Positions 20,171 to 28,194 of a stretch of DNA of 64,000 nucleotides are shown here, piece after piece. The notes under the pieces are model-generated. The model did not search any database, had not been told where the DNA came from, and was given only the letters and a program-made list of their open reading frames with translations. Position numbers and translations under genes: made by a program. The stretch is from NCBI RefSeq assembly GCF_014384885.1, contig NZ_JACRST010000001.1:310001-374000 (forward strand), read 5' to 3'. The DNA is from Ligaoa zhengdingensis (GTDB taxonomy: Bacteria; Bacillota; Clostridia; Oscillospirales; Ruminococcaceae). Numbering within the stretch: the stretch's first letter is position 1; each line of letters starts with the position of its first letter.

Positions 20171-20982
20171 AACGCCTCTCCAAGGTTTATTTTTGGCTGG
20201 TCATGGCATTTTTGTACATGCCCATCTTCGTTCTGATCTTTTTCTCTTTCAACGAGTCCAAAAGTCGCAGCAATTTCACCGGCTTTACATTCGACTGGTA
20301 CCGCAAGCTGTTTTCCAACCGCGTGATTTTGGACTCGCTCAAGACAACCTTAATCATCGCGGCGGTTTCGACCATCATCGCCGTGATTATCGGCACGGCT
20401 GCCGCCATCGGCATCAACGCGATGAACAAGTGGCTGCGCGGTGTGGTGATGAACGTCACCTATCTGCCGGTCATCAACCCGGAGATCGTCACCGGCGTTT
20501 CGTTGATGCTGCTGTTCGTGTTCCTGCGCGATAAGATCGGCATCCCGATCGATTTCGGTTACCCCACGCTGATTTTGGCACATATCACCTTCAACGTGCC
20601 ATACGTGATCCTCAATGTCCTACCCAAGTTGCGACAGATGGACAGATTTGTTTACGAAGCCGCACTTGACCTTGGGTGCACCCCGTTTCGTGCGTTTTGG
20701 AAGGTGACCCTGCCTGAGATCATGCCCGGCGTGATGTCGGGATTGCTCATGTCGTTCACCTATTCGTTGGACGACTTCATCATCTCTTATTTCAATGCAG
20801 GCCCCACCGCACAGACCTTGCCGATCACCATCTACTCGATGACGCGCCGCAAGGTGAGCCCCGAAATCAACGCGCTTTCCACCATTATCTTTGCGGTCGT
20901 GATCCTGGTGTTGGTCATCTACAACATCGTGGATTCCAGCAAAGGCAAGAAGGTCATCGGAAAGGTGGTGCCGCGGCTGTGA
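20167..20982 (+). CDS. potC: spermidine/putrescine ABC transporter permease PotC
   Basis: Second permease of the polyamine importer (271 residues, six helices). The EAA loop is EAALDLGCTPFRAFWKVTLPEIMPGV, and the next segment (SFTYSLDDFIISYF) is typical of PotC. It overlaps potB by four bases (ATGA) and potD by four bases (GTGA), implying translational coupling across the operon. Confidence 0.95.
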   Translation: MKRLSKVYFWLVMAFLYMPIFVLIFFSFNESKSRSNFTGFTFDWYRKLFSNRVILDSLKTTLIIAAVSTIIAVIIGTAAAIGINAMNKWLRGVVMNVTYLPVINPEIVTGVSLMLLFVFLRDKIGIPIDFGYPTLILAHITFNVPYVILNVLPKLRQMDRFVYEAALDLGCTPFRAFWKVTLPEIMPGVMSGLLMSFTYSLDDFIISYFNAGPTAQTLPITIYSMTRRKVSPEINALSTIIFAVVILVLVIYNIVDSSKGKKVIGKVVPRL

Positions 20983-22193
20983 GAAAACGGTTGTTTTTGC
21001 TGGCGGCGGTGCCGCTAATGCTGTTGCAGGTCCTGACGGTGCCCGCCTTCGCGGAGGTGGAGGTCGAGGATTACGACTACTACCAGAGGTTCCGCGGACA
21101 AGGGATTTCAATTAATGTGCACAACTGGGGAGAATACATCAGCAACGATGCGGAGGAATCGATCGATGTCAACGCCGAGTTTGAGGAGCTGACCGGCATC
21201 AAGGTGAACTACACCACCTTCGCCTCCAATGAGGAGTTGTACGCCCGCCTGAAAAGCGGCGGCGCAAGCTACGATGTCATCATCCCCTCCGACTATATGA
21301 TCGCGCGATTCATCCGCGAGGACATGCTGGAGGAGCTCAACCTCGACAACATCCCCAACGCCAAGTTCACAAACCCCGAATTTATGGGGATGGAATACGA
21401 CCCCGATGACAAGTACTCCATTCCATACACCTGGGGCACAGTGGGCATCATCTACAACACCACCATGGTGGATAACGACATCACCAGCTGGGACTCCCTG
21501 TGGGATGCCCGCTATCTGGGCGATATTTTGATGTTTTCCAATCCGCGCGACGCGTTTGGCATCGCGCAGAAACGCCTCGGTTACTCGCTGAACACCCACG
21601 ATCTGGAGGAGCTCCGCGACGCAGCGGATGAGCTGAAGGCGCAGAAATCCCTGGTACAGGCCTACGTCATGGATGAAATCTTCGACAAGATGGAAGGCGG
21701 CGAGGCCGCGCTGGCGCCTTATTACGCGGGCGACGCCATCACCATGATGGACGAGAATCCAGACCTTGCGTTTGTGGTGCCGCAGGAAGGAACCAACAAG
21801 TTTGTCGATTCCATCTGCATTCCCAAGGGCAGCAAGCAGAAGGAAGCCGCGGAGATGTATATCAACTTTCTGTGCGAGCCGGAGGTGGCCGCAGCGAATA
21901 TTGAATACATCGGCTATTCCACCCCGAATCTGGCGGCATATGAGCTGCTGGACGAGGAAACCCAAAACAACCCTGTGATCTATCCGCCCGCGGAGATCAT
22001 GGCAAAAGCGGAGTTCTTCTACGATCTGCCCCCTGAAGTCAGCGCAGAGATGGACGCCCTCTGGGTGGAAGTGATCTCAGCTGAGGTCGGCTACAGCAAA
22101 TGGACCATCCCGATCTTGATTCTGGGATGTATCGTGCTCTCTATCGGCATCAATGTAGTGCGCTCGGTAAAAAAGAAACGGGATATCTACTGA
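20979..22193 (+). CDS. potD: polyamine-binding protein PotD with C-terminal membrane anchor
   Basis: Extracytoplasmic substrate-binding protein (404 residues). A signal peptide ending VPAFA|EVE (about residue 25) has no lipobox cysteine. The binding fold matches the PotD/PotF family (NVHNWGEYI, VIIPSDYMIARFI, YSIPYTWGTVGIIYN, GYSTPN). Instead of a lipid anchor there is a hydrophobic helix near the C-terminus (about 378-395) followed by RSVKKKR, so the protein is probably held in the membrane at its C-terminal end. The start is GTG overlapping the potC stop. A terminator follows. Confidence 0.93.
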   Translation: MRKRLFLLAAVPLMLLQVLTVPAFAEVEVEDYDYYQRFRGQGISINVHNWGEYISNDAEESIDVNAEFEELTGIKVNYTTFASNEELYARLKSGGASYDVIIPSDYMIARFIREDMLEELNLDNIPNAKFTNPEFMGMEYDPDDKYSIPYTWGTVGIIYNTTMVDNDITSWDSLWDARYLGDILMFSNPRDAFGIAQKRLGYSLNTHDLEELRDAADELKAQKSLVQAYVMDEIFDKMEGGEAALAPYYAGDAITMMDENPDLAFVVPQEGTNKFVDSICIPKGSKQKEAAEMYINFLCEPEVAAANIEYIGYSTPNLAAYELLDEETQNNPVIYPPAEIMAKAEFFYDLPPEVSAEMDALWVEVISAEVGYSKWTIPILILGCIVLSIGINVVRSVKKKRDIY

Positions 22194-22212
22194 CGGCGAC
22201 AACAGAAAAATA

Positions 22213-22262
22213 AAAAAGAACAGCTATTCTCAAATTACTGTGGGAATAGCTGTTCTTTTTTA
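22213..22262 (+). terminator. terminator of the pot operon
   Basis: 18-bp perfect stem (AAAAAAGAACAGCTATTC and complement) ending in TTTTTT. Confidence 0.9.
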
Positions 22263-22458
22263 CACTAATTTTCTGTATTTTCGAAAGTTGATGCGGGTAT
22301 ATTCCGCAAATTATGCTTGTTTTCGATAAGAACACTTCATATTTTTTACATATTAGTAAAAAATTTCCAAATATTTTCTGGTAACATGTCAATAGTATTC
22401 AACTACAACATGTGGTATCGTATAAGTCATAAAACAACAAAATAAGGAGTGGTAAAAC

Positions 22459-22671
22459 TTGAAATTTGTAACCACCGAGGAAGAAACCCTGATTGAAGAA
22501 GAAATCCATCGCACTTATGGAATCCGCTGCGGCGATCTGTACATCCCAAATATCTCCCTGCATAAGGACATCGTTTCCCAACTGGTGCAGCAGATGAACC
22601 AATTAGAAATCCCACCTCTACACGCTGTAGATGTCATTGAGGATTGGCTAGGAAATAATGATAATATATGA
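22459..22671 (+). CDS. small acidic protein, DUF6514-like
   Basis: 70-residue acidic cytoplasmic protein. It starts with TTG, with AAGGAG nine bases upstream. The pattern TYGI...IPNIS......V..LV..MN...IPPLHAVDVIEDWL resembles small clostridial proteins of the DUF6514 type, known only as conserved hypotheticals; I hold this assignment loosely. Composition and the ribosome site support real coding. A TATAAG at about 22422 may be its -10. Confidence 0.6.
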   Translation: MKFVTTEEETLIEEEIHRTYGIRCGDLYIPNISLHKDIVSQLVQQMNQLEIPPLHAVDVIEDWLGNNDNI

Positions 22672-22770
22672 TCGGTTGACAGTCAGCTTCTCCGTCTTCC
22701 CTGTGAGCGCAAGAGTACCAAATCTGATTGAAAATACAACTCCCGGCGACACCGAAGGAGGGACTGTGCG

Positions 22771-22824
22771 ATGGGCAAAAAACAGCGGATCCCACGCCAA
22801 GCGGAACCCGCCGTTTCCTATTGA
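22771..22824 (+). CDS. possible 17-residue peptide
   Basis: A short frame (MGKKQRIPRQAEPAVSY) begins seven bases after GAAGGAGGGAC, a ribosome site as good as any in the window. It lies between two converging genes and does not overlap either. The peptide is basic and not hydrophobic. No family is recognised and it may be chance. Confidence 0.3.
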   Translation: MGKKQRIPRQAEPAVSY

Positions 22825-22831
22825 GACAATG

Positions 22832-23260
22832 TCAACGGAGCTTGCTGGACGCTTCGCTCTGCTGAGGCACCTGTTGAAACCGCTGCTTCCCCATGTTGAT
22901 ATAGGCCGTCTTACTGCGAATCGCAACGAACACGATTACAGCCGCCAGGATGATATCCAACACACTGCCAGTGACCAACATGTCCAACCAGCCGGTTTCG
23001 ACAATGGTGCCTGCGCTCACAAATGCGAGGTTAAAAATAGTGACAAAGCCCTCTGCCGCAAAGAACATCGTCGTCTCGTTGGGCTTTCCGCGGCCCACAA
23101 ACTGCCGGACAGCCACAACCACACCTGCAACAACCAACAGCGCACACAGGATATAGATGATCTTCGGCATCGCCATGGCGCCCGCTATCAAAAGATAACC
23201 GCATGCTGCGGCTTTCAACAAAACCTTCAGACACAAATAGTAATAAATAATTTGTTTCAA
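22832..23260 (-). CDS. hypothetical four-helix membrane protein
   Basis: 142-residue integral membrane protein with four hydrophobic helices (about 15-30, 35-52, 66-85, 93-113) and a charged, Gln-rich cytoplasmic tail. The start is TTG with GGGAGGG six bases upstream. I do not recognise the family. It is alone on its strand; its neighbours are a small unknown protein and a YheO-type regulator, neither of which suggests a role. Confidence 0.65.
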   Translation of the reverse strand: MKQIIYYYLCLKVLLKAAACGYLLIAGAMAMPKIIYILCALLVVAGVVVAVRQFVGRGKPNETTMFFAAEGFVTIFNLAFVSAGTIVETGWLDMLVTGSVLDIILAAVIVFVAIRSKTAYINMGKQRFQQVPQQSEASSKLR

Positions 23261-23825
23261 GGTATCCCTCCCTGTTTTTATCGATGAACATCAAACTCAA
23301 CTACAGCTCCATGTCCTCCCTTACCATAGTCCACCAATGTGTTGACTGTGTGAACTCAGTGCGAGAGATTACTGGCAAACCTTAATCATTCTATAGCATC
23401 TGCCGCGATTTGTCAAGTTTTACAGGTCGACAACCCCAAAACAGGCATTCCTGTACAAAATTCACAGAACCCGGAAATCGCGCTGCCATGCGACTTTTCC
23501 GCATCTTGCCGCCCAAGGCTCCAGATCAAAAATATTCACTCTCCCGACGGGCCACATAGGCGCTCCGCCTCGTCATCCGGAATCCCCCTTGTCAAGCGCC
23601 CAAGGGACACCCAACACGGGCATCCCCAGGATTATTTTATGAAATGCTATTCGAGGTGGTGTATCCCTTGGCCGCCAGGCCGCGTGTCAGTGCATTCTAA
23701 AAAATATTTTTTAGGAATTATTTTTTTTCGTAAAGAACGTTGAATTTCCGTTCAAATCCGTGTAAGATGGTAACGAGAAGAACAAAACTCGTCCCGAAGG
23801 ACGAAGCAACGGAGGGCGGATCGCC
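23261..23825. other. long intergenic region before YheO-type regulator
   Basis: 565 bases. Apart from the regulator's promoter (23740-23768) I see only an imperfect inverted repeat (CCAAGGGACACC near 23609 against GGTGTATCCCTTGG near 23658) and, in the leader, the hairpin CGTCC-CGAA-GGACG (23792-23805). No credible gene on either strand. Confidence 0.5.
23740..23768 (+). promoter_or_regulatory. promoter of YheO-type regulator
   Basis: TTGAAT (23740) and TAAGAT (23763) with a 17-nt spacer. Confidence 0.55.
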
Positions 23826-24458
23826 ATGCTGCCAGGTTTGACTTACGACTTTTTAAAGAGGCTCGCCAAGGGTATCGCCCAGCAGTTCGGCGAAAATTGC
23901 GAAGTGGTGGTGCACGATCTGAGCAATCACTTCACCGAAAATTCCATCGTAATCATCGAAAATGGGCAGGTGACCTCGCGCAAAGCGGGCGATGGGCCCT
24001 CCCCCGTGGTGCTGGAGGCGCTGAACGGCGACCGCACCAAACTCCAGGACCACCTTTGCTACCTCACCAAAACGCATGACGGCCGTGTCCTGAAGTCGAG
24101 CACCATCTATATCCGCGACGAAAAGGATGGGGTTGTGGGTATCTTCTCGATCAACTACGATATCACCGGGCTGTTGATGATCGAAAACAGCCTCAAATCG
24201 CTGACTGCCATCGCGCCGGACACCAAGGGGCCGGAGCACATCGCCAAAAATGTGAACGAGCTGCTGGATGAGCTGATTGAGCAGTCGGTGCGGATGGTGG
24301 GCAAACCGGTGGCGCTGATGGGCAAAGAGGATAAAATCAAGGCGATTCAGTTTCTCAGCAACACGGGCGCTTTTCTCATCACCAAAAGCGGCGATAAGGT
24401 CAGCAAATATTTCGGCATCTCGAAATACACGCTGTACACCTATATCGACGCCAAATAA
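23826..24458 (+). CDS. YheO-like PAS / helix-turn-helix transcriptional regulator
   Basis: 210-residue regulator. Residues about 5-115 match the YheO-like PAS domain (GENCEVVVHDLSN, YIRDEKDGVVGIFSINYDIT); residues about 155-210 form the C-terminal helix-turn-helix (KIKAIQFLSNTGAFLITKSGDKVSKYFGISKYTLYTYI). The family includes DauR-type regulators of amino-acid catabolism, but the ligand here is unknown. Its own promoter and terminator make it monocistronic, and neighbours give no target. Confidence 0.88.
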   Translation: MLPGLTYDFLKRLAKGIAQQFGENCEVVVHDLSNHFTENSIVIIENGQVTSRKAGDGPSPVVLEALNGDRTKLQDHLCYLTKTHDGRVLKSSTIYIRDEKDGVVGIFSINYDITGLLMIENSLKSLTAIAPDTKGPEHIAKNVNELLDELIEQSVRMVGKPVALMGKEDKIKAIQFLSNTGAFLITKSGDKVSKYFGISKYTLYTYIDAK

Positions 24459-24472
24459 CCCCCGCACAGACA

Positions 24473-24513
24473 AGGGCCGGAATTCCGCATTTGTGGAATT
24501 CCGGCCCTGTTTT
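24473..24513 (+). terminator. terminator of YheO-type regulator
   Basis: Long stem AGGGCCGGAATTCC / GGAATTCCGGCCCT followed by GTTTTG. Confidence 0.8.
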
Positions 24514-24589
24514 GACTTGGAAATAGAAAGACGCAAAAGTGTTTTGCACCAATCGGCGTTTTCTCTCATAAACTATGGTGATGCGGCGA

Positions 24590-25063
24590 TCAGAGCTTGA
24601 CGAGGATCGGCACCACGCCCGCCCTGGTGATGTCGATGACAGCATAAGTAGCGCCGCCGTTCATCCCCGAACAACTGCCCGGGTTGACCAGATAAAGCCC
24701 GTCGATGTATTCGTTGTGTGGCACATGGGTGTGCCCATACAGAACGATGTCCGCACCCAGCCCGCGCGCCGCGTGCAGCAGCTCGTCGATGCCGAATTTT
24801 ACATTGTAGATATGCCCATGGGTGAAGAAGATACGCTTTCCGCCGATCTTGACCAGATCGTAGCCCGGCGCTGCGGAATAAAAATCGCAGTTGCCGCAGA
24901 CATGCAGCCCGTGCAGATCCGGATACAGATCCATGATGTCCTCAAAATCGCGCTCCCCATCGCCGAGATGAAGGAACAAATCAGCGTCGTGTTCATGCTT
25001 TTCTACAATTTTGCGCACGCTCGCAGCGCTCCGGTGTGAATCGGACATCACAACAATTCTCAA
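24590..25063 (-). CDS. YfcE/MJ0936-family metallophosphoesterase
   Basis: 157-residue calcineurin-like phosphodiesterase. The metal-binding blocks are in order: SDSHR, LHLGDGERD, CGNCD, THGH and GHTHVPH. This small family hydrolyses phosphodiesters with Mn2+ in vitro; the biological substrate is not settled. The start is TTG (25063) with GGGAGGGA eight bases upstream. It is monocistronic and converges on the YheO-type regulator. Confidence 0.92.
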   Translation of the reverse strand: MRIVVMSDSHRSAASVRKIVEKHEHDADLFLHLGDGERDFEDIMDLYPDLHGLHVCGNCDFYSAAPGYDLVKIGGKRIFFTHGHIYNVKFGIDELLHAARGLGADIVLYGHTHVPHNEYIDGLYLVNPGSCSGMNGGATYAVIDITRAGVVPILVKL

Positions 25064-25199
25064 CGCTCTTCCCTCCCAGATTTAACTTGTCGCGGACGCC
25101 TCCGCGGGGGCAATCCCGTTTTCACTTTAACATAAAAATTCGGGAAATGGAATACACTTTCAGTAATATTATCGACAATTTGATAAGGAGCTTATGCTG

Positions 25200-25448
25200 A
25201 TGAAAAACAATTCCAACATGCCAAACCTCTCCCAAGGCCAGATCGACCTGCTGTTGCGCATGGCCAGTCAAAAGATGGGAGTCGCGCCCGACAAGCTCAA
25301 AGCTCAGCTACAGAGAGGCGAGTTGCCACAGGGGGTCAACACAGCAAACGTTCAACAGATTCTCAACGATCCCAAGCGTTTGGAGGAACTGCTCAACTCC
25401 GACCGCGCCAAAAGAACCCTGCAAAGCCTGATGAACAACAACGGCTGA
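25200..25448 (+). CDS. conserved small protein, first gene of a Gly/Pro-rich operon
   Basis: 82-residue cytoplasmic protein, predicted mostly helical and soluble: MPNLSQGQIDLLLRMASQKM, then LQRGEL, then VQQILNDPKRLEELLNSDRAKRTLQSLM. I do not recognise it. The start is the second of two nearby in-frame ATGs, chosen because AAGGAG is nine bases upstream of it and only three from the first. It is followed after 51 bases by two Gly/Pro-rich genes on the same strand and is likely co-transcribed with them. Confidence 0.7.
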   Translation: MKNNSNMPNLSQGQIDLLLRMASQKMGVAPDKLKAQLQRGELPQGVNTANVQQILNDPKRLEELLNSDRAKRTLQSLMNNNG

Positions 25449-25499
25449 TTCCATTCCAGCACATAGGCGGGCTGCGCGCCGCCCGGGGAGGGAGAAACC

Positions 25500-25964
25500 A
25501 TGGCTGATCTAACCGAAATGCTCACACAGTTTTTGTCCTCGGAGGAGGGCAAGCAACAAGTGAATCAGGTGCTGTCGATGCTCGGGCAGAACGGCGGTGG
25601 TTCCGAACCGCCTCCTCCCCCACCGCAACAGCCGCAACAACAGGGCGGCGGAATGCCCGACCTCTCATCGCTGCTTTCGTCGCTCGGTCTGGGCGGAGGA
25701 GGCGGCGGCGGCCCTGCCGCTCCGAGCGGCAACAGCGGACTGCCGAACCTCGATATCAGCAAACTGCTCAGGGTACAACAACTGTTGTCACAGAAGAACG
25801 ACAACAGCAGCACCGCCCTGCTGCGCGCGCTCAAGCCCCATCTGGCTGAGGAAAACCGCAAAAAGGTGGACGAAGCGGTGCGCATCCTGATGCTGCTCGA
25901 CCTGCTGCCGCTCATTAAAGAGTCGGGCCTGCTCGGCAACCTGTTGGGGGGTGACGGCGGATGA
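25500..25964 (+). CDS. Gly/Pro-rich protein of unknown function
   Basis: 154 residues in three parts: a short helical N-terminus (LTEMLTQFLSSEEGKQQVNQVLSML) that resembles part of the preceding protein; a low-complexity middle with runs of Pro, Gln and Gly (about 32-75); and a helical C-terminus (about 85-150) with RALKPHLAEENRKKVDEAVRILMLLDLLPLI, amphipathic and ending hydrophobic. A strong GGGGAGGGAG ribosome site is present. The stop overlaps the next start (ATGA). No function is known to me; the C-terminal part looks like a conserved clostridial hypothetical. Confidence 0.7.
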   Translation: MADLTEMLTQFLSSEEGKQQVNQVLSMLGQNGGGSEPPPPPPQQPQQQGGGMPDLSSLLSSLGLGGGGGGGPAAPSGNSGLPNLDISKLLRVQQLLSQKNDNSSTALLRALKPHLAEENRKKVDEAVRILMLLDLLPLIKESGLLGNLLGGDGG

Positions 25965-26488
25965 ACGGATGGAGCAGCGGAAGCAACTATTCCTCCAAGG
26001 ACCTCATGCGGATGCAGCAGGAGGCGGTGGAACGGGTGCGCGAGATGCAGGAGCGCTCGCGCAAGGCCCTGGAAAACAGCGGCGGCTACACCGAACCCCC
26101 CGCATCCAACCGACAGGAGCCTCCGCCCCACCGCGAAAACAACAACTCGGGCGGCGGGCCGAACTTTCCCACCTTTGCGCGGTCGCCCGAGCGCCCAGGC
26201 CATCCCGAACAGCGCTACAGCGTGCCGCAGGAAAAGCCGGTCATCCAAATACCGCAGAGCCGCACCAATCCGTCCGGCGGCCTGTTCAGCGGAGGCGGGC
26301 CGCTCGGCTCGCTGGGCAACACAATCGGTTCGATCTTCAGCGGCGGCGAGAACGGTCCGATTAGCCGCGTGATGGATGCGCTGGGCATCGATAACGACAA
26401 AATCCTCATTTTAATCCTCCTCTTTATCCTGCTCAACAACCAAGCGGATAAGAAGCTGATTCTCGCACTCTGTTATATCCTGCTGTGA
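25961..26488 (+). CDS. disordered protein with hydrophobic C-terminus
   Basis: 175 residues. An N-terminal helix (SSKDLMRMQQEAVERVREMQ) is followed by a ~90-residue Pro/Gly/Asn/Ser-rich stretch that should be disordered, then VMDALGIDNDKILILILLFILLNNQ and a second hydrophobic end (KLILALCYILL). The tail could be one membrane hairpin or an amphipathic assembly segment. It overlaps the previous gene by four bases. Not recognised; with its two upstream partners it forms a small operon that may encode a membrane- or surface-associated assembly. Confidence 0.65.
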   Translation: MNGWSSGSNYSSKDLMRMQQEAVERVREMQERSRKALENSGGYTEPPASNRQEPPPHRENNNSGGGPNFPTFARSPERPGHPEQRYSVPQEKPVIQIPQSRTNPSGGLFSGGGPLGSLGNTIGSIFSGGENGPISRVMDALGIDNDKILILILLFILLNNQADKKLILALCYILL

Positions 26489-26668
26489 TATCAAGAGTAT
26501 ACCAGTCCTCCTTACCTGTCAGACGGGTTAGCGGCCATTTTTGTTGCCCCATTAGCAGAAGTTTTTTAGAATCTTGCACAGGTGGAGATCGCAGCGGTTC
26601 AACTTGATGGTGGGTCATATGCAACTTTCATTTGGATGTTGACGGAAAGGGACGGATCGAATGGGAAA

Positions 26669-26697
26669 CGGCGGCTCTGATTTTCTCAAAGCCGCCG
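26669..26697. terminator. hairpin between convergent operons
   Basis: Stem CGGCGGCT / AGCCGCCG; on the minus strand it is followed by TTTCCC. A second hairpin, TACGACGGC / GCCGTCGTA (26725-26752), carries a T-run in its loop. Together they separate the Gly/Pro-rich operon from the converging membrane operon. Confidence 0.5.
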
Positions 26698-26785
26698 CTT
26701 CGGGCGTAACAATGTTGCTGCTTATACGACGGCTTTTTTCTTTGCCGTCGTACAACAGAATGGTTCTGTATTTGCGTGACAAATG

Positions 26786-27031
26786 TTATTTTTCTTTTTC
26801 CGCCCTTCTTTCCTGTTCCTCTTTCAGCCGCGCTTTTGCTTCCTCCACGGTTTCGCCATCCATGGTAAGGTAGCGATCAACGAAAGCGTCCTCAACTTTG
26901 GTGTACCCGCTGACCACAGCATCTTGGACTTTGGTATAGCTGCCGACAACCGCACCCTCAATTTTTTCAAATGTGCCTACCATTTTCTTGGCGATTTTCT
27001 CGTTTTCCTTTACAAATTTAGACTGTGCCAT
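26786..27031 (-). CDS. conserved small helical protein
   Basis: 81-residue, highly charged soluble protein. It contains a short internal repeat pattern: TFEKIEGAVVGSYTKVQDAVVSGYTKVEDAFVDRYL, three copies of roughly (Y/F)xKV(E/Q)DAVV. Proteins with this pattern are common and unstudied in Firmicutes. The start is the ATG at 27031, preceded by AAGGAAAGGAAG; it lies inside the end of the upstream membrane gene (14-base overlap), so the two are translationally coupled. Confidence 0.75.
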   Translation of the reverse strand: MAQSKFVKENEKIAKKMVGTFEKIEGAVVGSYTKVQDAVVSGYTKVEDAFVDRYLTMDGETVEEAKARLKEEQERRAEKEK

Positions 27032-27710
27032 CCGCTTTCTTCCTTTCCTTGCTGCTTCTCGAAATTGTGAAAATCCCAAGCAGCAATATAAACAAGCATA
27101 CTGATATTCCGGTCAAACCGTTCATAATGTCCATACTTGTATCGTCCATCGGACCAAATGATACAAGCATGGAGCGCTGCAAAGTCAGGAGTGATGCGGC
27201 CACTTCCGCATACCCGATTGTGCGAATCACGGTGAGCAGAGGGGCGGTGTTTTTACGCTGTTTTATAGCCCTTATGATTGCAATTGTGATTTTATAAAAC
27301 GTGTAGGTTGCAATCGTAATCATGACAATTTCACCGTGCTTCACAGCAACATTTTGGGACAGGCTGATCGAGACAACGACAGCCAAAATAAAACTTAGTA
27401 AGGCCAGCAATCCACCGCATAATTTCGCTACAAAATATTCTGTATCTTCTGGAACCACAGATTTACGCTTCCACCCACACAGGACAGCGGAAAAACGCAT
27501 GGAGCTTAAAATGATATAGTATGCACACATCGCAACAAACCACAGAGATTGATTGACTACGCCCAGCGCACCATGATAAAAGGCATACAGAAGATTTACC
27601 GACAGGCCAAGGGCGGTGGAGAAAAGCGCCCGAAACCTCTGTTCTTGGATAAATTGCCTCCCTATCTTTGTCCCCTCGATCATACGGATAACGGTTTGTT
27701 TTGCTTTCAC
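27018..27710 (-). CDS. multi-pass membrane protein, TetR-linked operon
   Basis: 230-residue membrane protein with about six hydrophobic segments and a basic linker (RAIKQRKNTAPLL). The C-terminus is hydrophobic then RSSKERKKADGTV. I do not recognise a transport family with certainty. The start is taken as GTG overlapping the stop of the previous gene (GTGA); an ATG nine codons in is possible. Middle gene of a three-gene operon divergent from a TetR regulator. Confidence 0.7.
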   Translation of the reverse strand: MKAKQTVIRMIEGTKIGRQFIQEQRFRALFSTALGLSVNLLYAFYHGALGVVNQSLWFVAMCAYYIILSSMRFSAVLCGWKRKSVVPEDTEYFVAKLCGGLLALLSFILAVVVSISLSQNVAVKHGEIVMITIATYTFYKITIAIIRAIKQRKNTAPLLTVIRTIGYAEVAASLLTLQRSMLVSFGPMDDTSMDIMNGLTGISVCLFILLLGIFTISRSSKERKKADGTV

Positions 27711-28078
27711 GCTTTCAGGCCCTTTGTCAAGGGGACCAGGCAAAGCAGGACAACAATGCCAACCAGACCAATGACAATGCCGATCATCATTTTGCCCCAG
27801 ACCATACAGAAGCACATGCCAACACCCAGCGCCAACGCCCCAATCACACCGACCGCAATCGCAAGGATTGTCTTTGCCGAGAAGTGGATGGGGGTCTTAT
27901 GTTCCATCTTCCGCCAGACAATCACAGTGACCAACCCCAGCAGAAGCCCCACGCAGCCGAACACAATCCCCGGCTGGAACGCTCCCCATTCTGGAATGAG
28001 CGCCATGCACATTCCCAGCGCAAACAGCACCCCGCTCACCGTCCCCATGAGCATCGCAACAAAACTACTTTTTTTCAT
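27707..28078 (-). CDS. four-helix membrane protein, TetR-linked operon
   Basis: 123-residue membrane protein with four strongly hydrophobic helices and a single short charged loop (VWRKMEHKTPIHFSAK). The ribosome site AAAGGAGG is ideal. First gene of the operon divergent from tetR; transcription starts at a promoter whose -10 overlaps that of tetR on the opposite strand. The family is not recognised; size resembles small multidrug-type or accessory membrane proteins, but nothing specific supports that. Confidence 0.75.
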   Translation of the reverse strand: MKKSSFVAMLMGTVSGVLFALGMCMALIPEWGAFQPGIVFGCVGLLLGLVTVIVWRKMEHKTPIHFSAKTILAIAVGVIGALALGVGMCFCMVWGKMMIGIVIGLVGIVVLLCLVPLTKGLKA

Positions 28079-28103
28079 TTGAACGCCTCCTTTAAGCCAA
28101 CAG

Positions 28104-28157
28104 TTGATTGTTTATTGCAAGAATAGTATAATGGAGCCGCAAAACGAAAGCAATCAA
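28104..28157. promoter_or_regulatory. overlapping divergent promoters with inverted repeat
   Basis: Plus strand: TTGATT (28104), 17 nt, TATAAT (28127) for tetR. Minus strand: TTGCTT (28148-28153), 17 nt, TATACT (28125-28130) for the membrane operon. The two -10 boxes overlap. TTGATTG (28104-28110) and CAATCAA (28151-28157) form a spaced inverted repeat over both -35 boxes, a likely TetR operator. Confidence 0.65.
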
Positions 28158-28194
28158 CAATATATACACAGATGTTGGGTTAAAGGGGATTTTC

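Noticed and set aside
25600..25745. Pro/Gln/Gly-coding repeats as a CRISPR or tandem DNA repeat
   Set aside because: The repeats are low-complexity codon runs within a reading frame; no unit of constant length with spacers is present.
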